Source of the DNA: Desulfovibrio psychrotolerans
GTDB taxonomy: Bacteria; Desulfobacterota; Desulfovibrionia; Desulfovibrionales; Desulfovibrionaceae
NCBI RefSeq assembly: GCF_013340305.1
Contig: NZ_BLVP01000043.1
Span: 155,395-219,394 of the forward strand
Reading direction: 5' to 3'
DNA: 64,000 nucleotides
A program made the translations under genes and the position numbers. Position 1 is the first letter of the stretch. Each line of letters opens with the position of its first letter. A model generated the notes under the pieces. That model saw nothing but the letters and a program-made list of their open reading frames with translations, did not search any database and had not been told where the DNA came from. This document shows positions 61,810-64,000 of this stretch, in pieces.

Positions 61810-63069
61810 ATGGACAACAACGAAAGCAACACGCATCAGGACAAGGGCCTTGCGCTCTTGGCGCAGGTCGCACGAGGGCTCATTGCCCACGATAACCATC
61901 ATACCGCCGCACAGCTTGGGGACCGCTCCGCGTACGTGGGCATGTCCGACATCGGCAAAGGAGCGGAATGCCTGCGGGCTGCCGTGGCGGGGAAACTGCA
62001 CATGGCCCGCACGCCCAGCACGCAGGATATTGGGGAATGGTACCGGGCAGGAGAGCATGAACGCATCCGAACGGCCCTGCGACGTCATCTTATCTTGCAG
62101 CGCGGGCACTGGATGGAAGCGGGGCTTGCCAAGGTGCTGCACGCCAACGGCGCAAACCTTCTGCATCAGCTGGAAGTCGCCGTGGAGCATGACGGTACCC
62201 CCATCCGGGCCCATCTGGACTTCACGCTGGTCTGGGGCTGGCCAAGACCCGCCATACGGATTCTGGAACTGAAGAGCACTGAGCGTATTCCGGACACCCT
62301 GTACACGGCTTACGAAACCCAGCTTTACGGACAACTGGGCCTGCTCAAGACCCACTGGTCGGAACCGGTCTTTGCCATGCGGGATGCGGACGGCAACACC
62401 GTCTTCGAGCACCTGACCTTCCCGCAGGTAGCCAAGCTTCTGTTCGGCATTTCCCTGCCGCGTCAGGCGGACAGCATGGACATTGAAGGCTGGGTGCTCT
62501 GCCTGTCCATGTCCGATGCCCGTGCCTTTGGGCCATACCAGCCCGACGCCACCATGCTCGGCATGTGCCAGCGCATTGCCGGGGACATCTGGACCACTGC
62601 CCGGCGGGTCTGGGACGGAACTGAATCCATCGACGCCGTGGACTACTGCAAGGGGTTTCATCCCCTGTGTGACTGGTGTGACCATTCAGAGGGCTGTCCC
62701 AAGTTCACGGTGCAGGAACTGGATGACCCGGCATATGACCACGCCTTGCAGAAACTCGCTGACCTAAAATCCTGCAGGAATGATCTGGAGGATTCCATTG
62801 CCGCAGAAGAAGACCGGCTGCGTTCGTTCTATGTTTCTGTGGGGGGTATGGACACCACTACAGAGTGGCTTGCAACGGCAGGATTCCGCTTCAAAATCTC
62901 CAGCCAGGCTGGCCGTAAAACCATCGATTCCGCAAAACTGGATATGGAACTGCGCGGCACTCTTGGCGATGAAGAAGCCGAAGAACTGCTCGCACGGGTG
63001 ACCAGGACCGGAAAGCCTTCGCAGCGGCTGTGGGTGAGCAGAAGGCTTAATGCAGTGGCAGCGGGCTAA
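61810..63069 (+). CDS. Cas4/RecB-like PD-(D/E)XK nuclease with probable Fe-S site
   Basis: A 419-residue nuclease. Catalytic residues fit PD-(D/E)XK: H100, D137 (AHLDFTL), E153-L-K155 (ILELKST) and the Q171/Q175 pair (YETQLYGQLGLL). Four cysteines are placed as in Cas4/AddB Fe-S nucleases: C54 (GAECLRAA) before the catalytic core and C287-x2-C290-x5-C296 after it, with C280 extra. The C-terminal 120 residues have a helical segment and no known domain. GGGAGG precedes the ATG. It would resect DNA ends to feed the ERF annealing protein encoded just upstream. Confidence 0.85.
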   Translation: MDNNESNTHQDKGLALLAQVARGLIAHDNHHTAAQLGDRSAYVGMSDIGKGAECLRAAVAGKLHMARTPSTQDIGEWYRAGEHERIRTALRRHLILQRGHWMEAGLAKVLHANGANLLHQLEVAVEHDGTPIRAHLDFTLVWGWPRPAIRILELKSTERIPDTLYTAYETQLYGQLGLLKTHWSEPVFAMRDADGNTVFEHLTFPQVAKLLFGISLPRQADSMDIEGWVLCLSMSDARAFGPYQPDATMLGMCQRIAGDIWTTARRVWDGTESIDAVDYCKGFHPLCDWCDHSEGCPKFTVQELDDPAYDHALQKLADLKSCRNDLEDSIAAEEDRLRSFYVSVGGMDTTTEWLATAGFRFKISSQAGRKTIDSAKLDMELRGTLGDEEAEELLARVTRTGKPSQRLWVSRRLNAVAAG

Positions 63070-63083
63070 AGATGACCAAAGCG

Positions 63084-63389
63084 CTATGGTCTATCAGGCA
63101 CAACCGGTTCAGGAGGATATTGCAAGGCGGCATGAACAACCGCTTTGATATAAAGCGTAGCCCGGAGCGCATCGTGCCCGTACACAAGGATATAGTTCTT
63201 GTGCACGACCAGTTCCCGCGTGTCCGCCACCCGTCCTATGCGCCCTCTGAAGGGTAGCGCGGCCAAAGAGTCTGCTGCAGCGGTAAAAAGTGCGTCCAGT
63301 TCGATGGCGGCGTGTGGATTATCCGCAGCGATGAACAGGACTATGCGCTCACGGTCCGTGTCCGCTGCCTCAGTCCAGACCACCTTCAT
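63084..63389 (-). CDS. RelE/ParE-family toxin
   Basis: A 101-residue protein with the ParE/RelE fold pattern: MKVVWTEAADTDRERIVLFIAADNPHAAIELDALFTAAADSLAALPFRGRIGRVADTRELVVHKNYILVYGHDALRATLYIKAVVHAALQYP. The central RELVVHKNYILVY segment is typical. Its start overlaps the antitoxin stop by four bases. ParE-type toxins poison gyrase and RelE-type cut mRNA; sequence alone does not settle which. It lies opposite in orientation to the surrounding element genes. Confidence 0.88.
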   Translation of the reverse strand: MKVVWTEAADTDRERIVLFIAADNPHAAIELDALFTAAADSLAALPFRGRIGRVADTRELVVHKNYILVYGHDALRATLYIKAVVHAALQYPPEPVVPDRP

Positions 63390-63673
63390 AGGGTGTCGTG
63401 CTGGCTGAGGATCGCGGCCTTACGCTGGGCAGCCTTGGCCGTGGCTTCTTCCTGAGAAATCAAACGTCCTGCACGGTAGTCCCGTTCCCCGGCCTCAGCC
63501 TTTCTGTGCAGCCAGGCGTCATAGGCGGGATCAGAACTCTGGGTTTCCACCACATAGCTACGCATAAAATCTCGCAACAACTGGGCAGCGGTTCGATCCC
63601 GTTGCTTGGCCGCATCGGCAAACGCCGCCTTCAGGGTGTCTTCCACCCGAAATGTAAAGGTGCTTTCAGGCAT
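63386..63673 (-). CDS. ribbon-helix-helix antitoxin (RelB/DinJ/CopG-like)
   Basis: A 95-residue protein starting MPESTFTFRVEDTLKAAFADAAKQRDRTAAQLLRDFMRSYV, a ribbon-helix-helix DNA-binding domain, followed by a helical toxin-binding tail (EAGERDYRAGRLISQEEATAKAAQRKAAIL). GAGGAG precedes the ATG at 63673; the frame is open for 15 more codons that would overlap the operator-like palindrome. It would neutralise the downstream toxin and repress the pair. Confidence 0.88.
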   Translation of the reverse strand: MPESTFTFRVEDTLKAAFADAAKQRDRTAAQLLRDFMRSYVVETQSSDPAYDAWLHRKAEAGERDYRAGRLISQEEATAKAAQRKAAILSQHDTL

Positions 63674-63690
63674 TACGTTACTCCTCTCTA

Positions 63691-63707
63691 TGTACACGAA
63701 AAGTACA
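63691..63707 (-). promoter_or_regulatory. candidate operator of the toxin-antitoxin pair
   Basis: TGTAC (63691-63695) and GTACA (63703-63707) form an inverted repeat 18 bp before the antitoxin start. Autorepression is usual for such pairs; the site is inferred. Confidence 0.45.
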
Positions 63708-63760
63708 GCGTAACACATGGCCTGTCAATTTCCTCTCACCACAACAAGGAGCCCACACTC

Positions 63761-64000
63761 ATGCAGAACGATCTTGACCACCTTACCGTCATCGACATGG
63801 ATGCCGGAGACCTCTTCAGCGGCAGTCCTTCGGGCCGTATGATCAAGGGGTTTAGCGCCCCGTGCAGCTTCACACCTCGTCTGGACCCGGACTATCTGTT
63901 CCATGATTCCATGCGTGAAATCGTGGTCTGGCTGCTCACCGCCCCGGCAGAACGCGCCGATCCCCTGTACATCTTCGGGCCCACGGGCAGCGGCAAGACA
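63761..64000 (+). CDS. CobS/MoxR-like AAA+ ATPase (partial, C-terminus outside window)
   Basis: The first 80 residues of a protein cut by the right edge. AAGGAG precedes the ATG at 63761. The sequence ends in DPLYIFGPTGSGKT, a Walker A motif at about residues 71-80, and the preceding layout (FHDSMREIVVWLLTAP) resembles CobS-like AAA+ proteins found in ICEs of the SXT/R391 kind near annealase and nuclease genes. Such proteins usually work with a vWA-domain partner, expected downstream. Their role in the element is unknown. Confidence 0.75.
   Translation, partial: MQNDLDHLTVIDMDAGDLFSGSPSGRMIKGFSAPCSFTPRLDPDYLFHDSMREIVVWLLTAPAERADPLYIFGPTGSGKT

Noticed and set aside
61810..63069. CRISPR-associated Cas4
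   Set aside because: The motif pattern is Cas4-like, but no cas1/cas2 or array is near and the partner is an ERF annealase, so a phage/ICE recombination nuclease fits better.

Overview
The window looks like a chromosomal segment of a sulfate-reducing bacterium of the Desulfovibrio type (Desulfovibrionaceae). The reasons are a GC-rich core, a monofunctional CO dehydrogenase (cooS) with its CooC chaperone and a CooA-like regulator in the arrangement known from Desulfovibrio vulgaris, an adenosylcobalamin-dependent ribonucleotide reductase, many two-component and ABC systems, and widespread sigma54-type promoters. This assignment is an inference from gene content; no database search was possible.

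Layout. 1-3.9 kb: a Zra-like metal-stress module, with a sigma54 response regulator (cut by the window edge) and sensor kinase on the minus strand and a divergent periplasmic ZraP-like protein behind a near-consensus sigma54 promoter. 4.1-9.4 kb, plus strand: a small hypothetical gene, a flagellar hook protein, kdsB-carA and a TPR protein. 9.5-15.5 kb, minus strand: ilvD, ftsE-ftsX and nrdJ. 15.8-17.5 kb: a hipB-hipA-like toxin-antitoxin pair. 17.4-21.9 kb, minus strand: cooC, cooS and a cooA-like regulator with a perfect CooA-type operator before cooS. 22.1-32.5 kb: a two-domain acyltransferase resembling ornithine-lipid synthases, a DksA-like protein, a periplasmic binding protein followed by a hybrid sensor kinase, an NlpC/P60 lipoprotein, cysQ and a MalY/PatB-type lyase. 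33.1-38.9 kb: a complete dipeptide/oligopeptide ABC operon. 38.9-45.0 kb, minus strand: a nucleoside (BMP-family) ABC importer followed by a cytosine deaminase. 45.5-46.8 kb: a baeRF-like protein. 47.1-50.8 kb: an ArsR-regulated cluster of permease, small thioredoxin, DGC zinc-binding protein, periplasmic thioredoxin and CcdA. 51.0-55.4 kb: a D-Ala-D-Ala carboxypeptidase, a hypothetical gene and serS.

From the tRNA-Lys gene at 55.5 kb to the right edge the character changes. This looks like one end of an integrative element (ICE or prophage). It has a strongly AT-rich orphan gene next to the tRNA, an excisionase-like HTH protein, a RepA-like ATPase, an ERF-type recombinase paired with a Cas4-like nuclease, a RelE/ParE-type toxin-antitoxin pair and the start of a CobS-like AAA+ ATPase. 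No integrase lies inside the window, so the other boundary must be outside it.

The most interesting leads are the redox/permease cluster with two copies of the same ArsR-type operator, the AT-rich orphan at the tRNA, the ERF plus Cas4-like pair, the CO-sensing unit with an unusual regulator, and a family of dispersed palindromic repeats that includes two identical 36-bp copies flanking the cooS promoter region. Short tandem repeats of about 9-11 bp recur between and within genes throughout the core.
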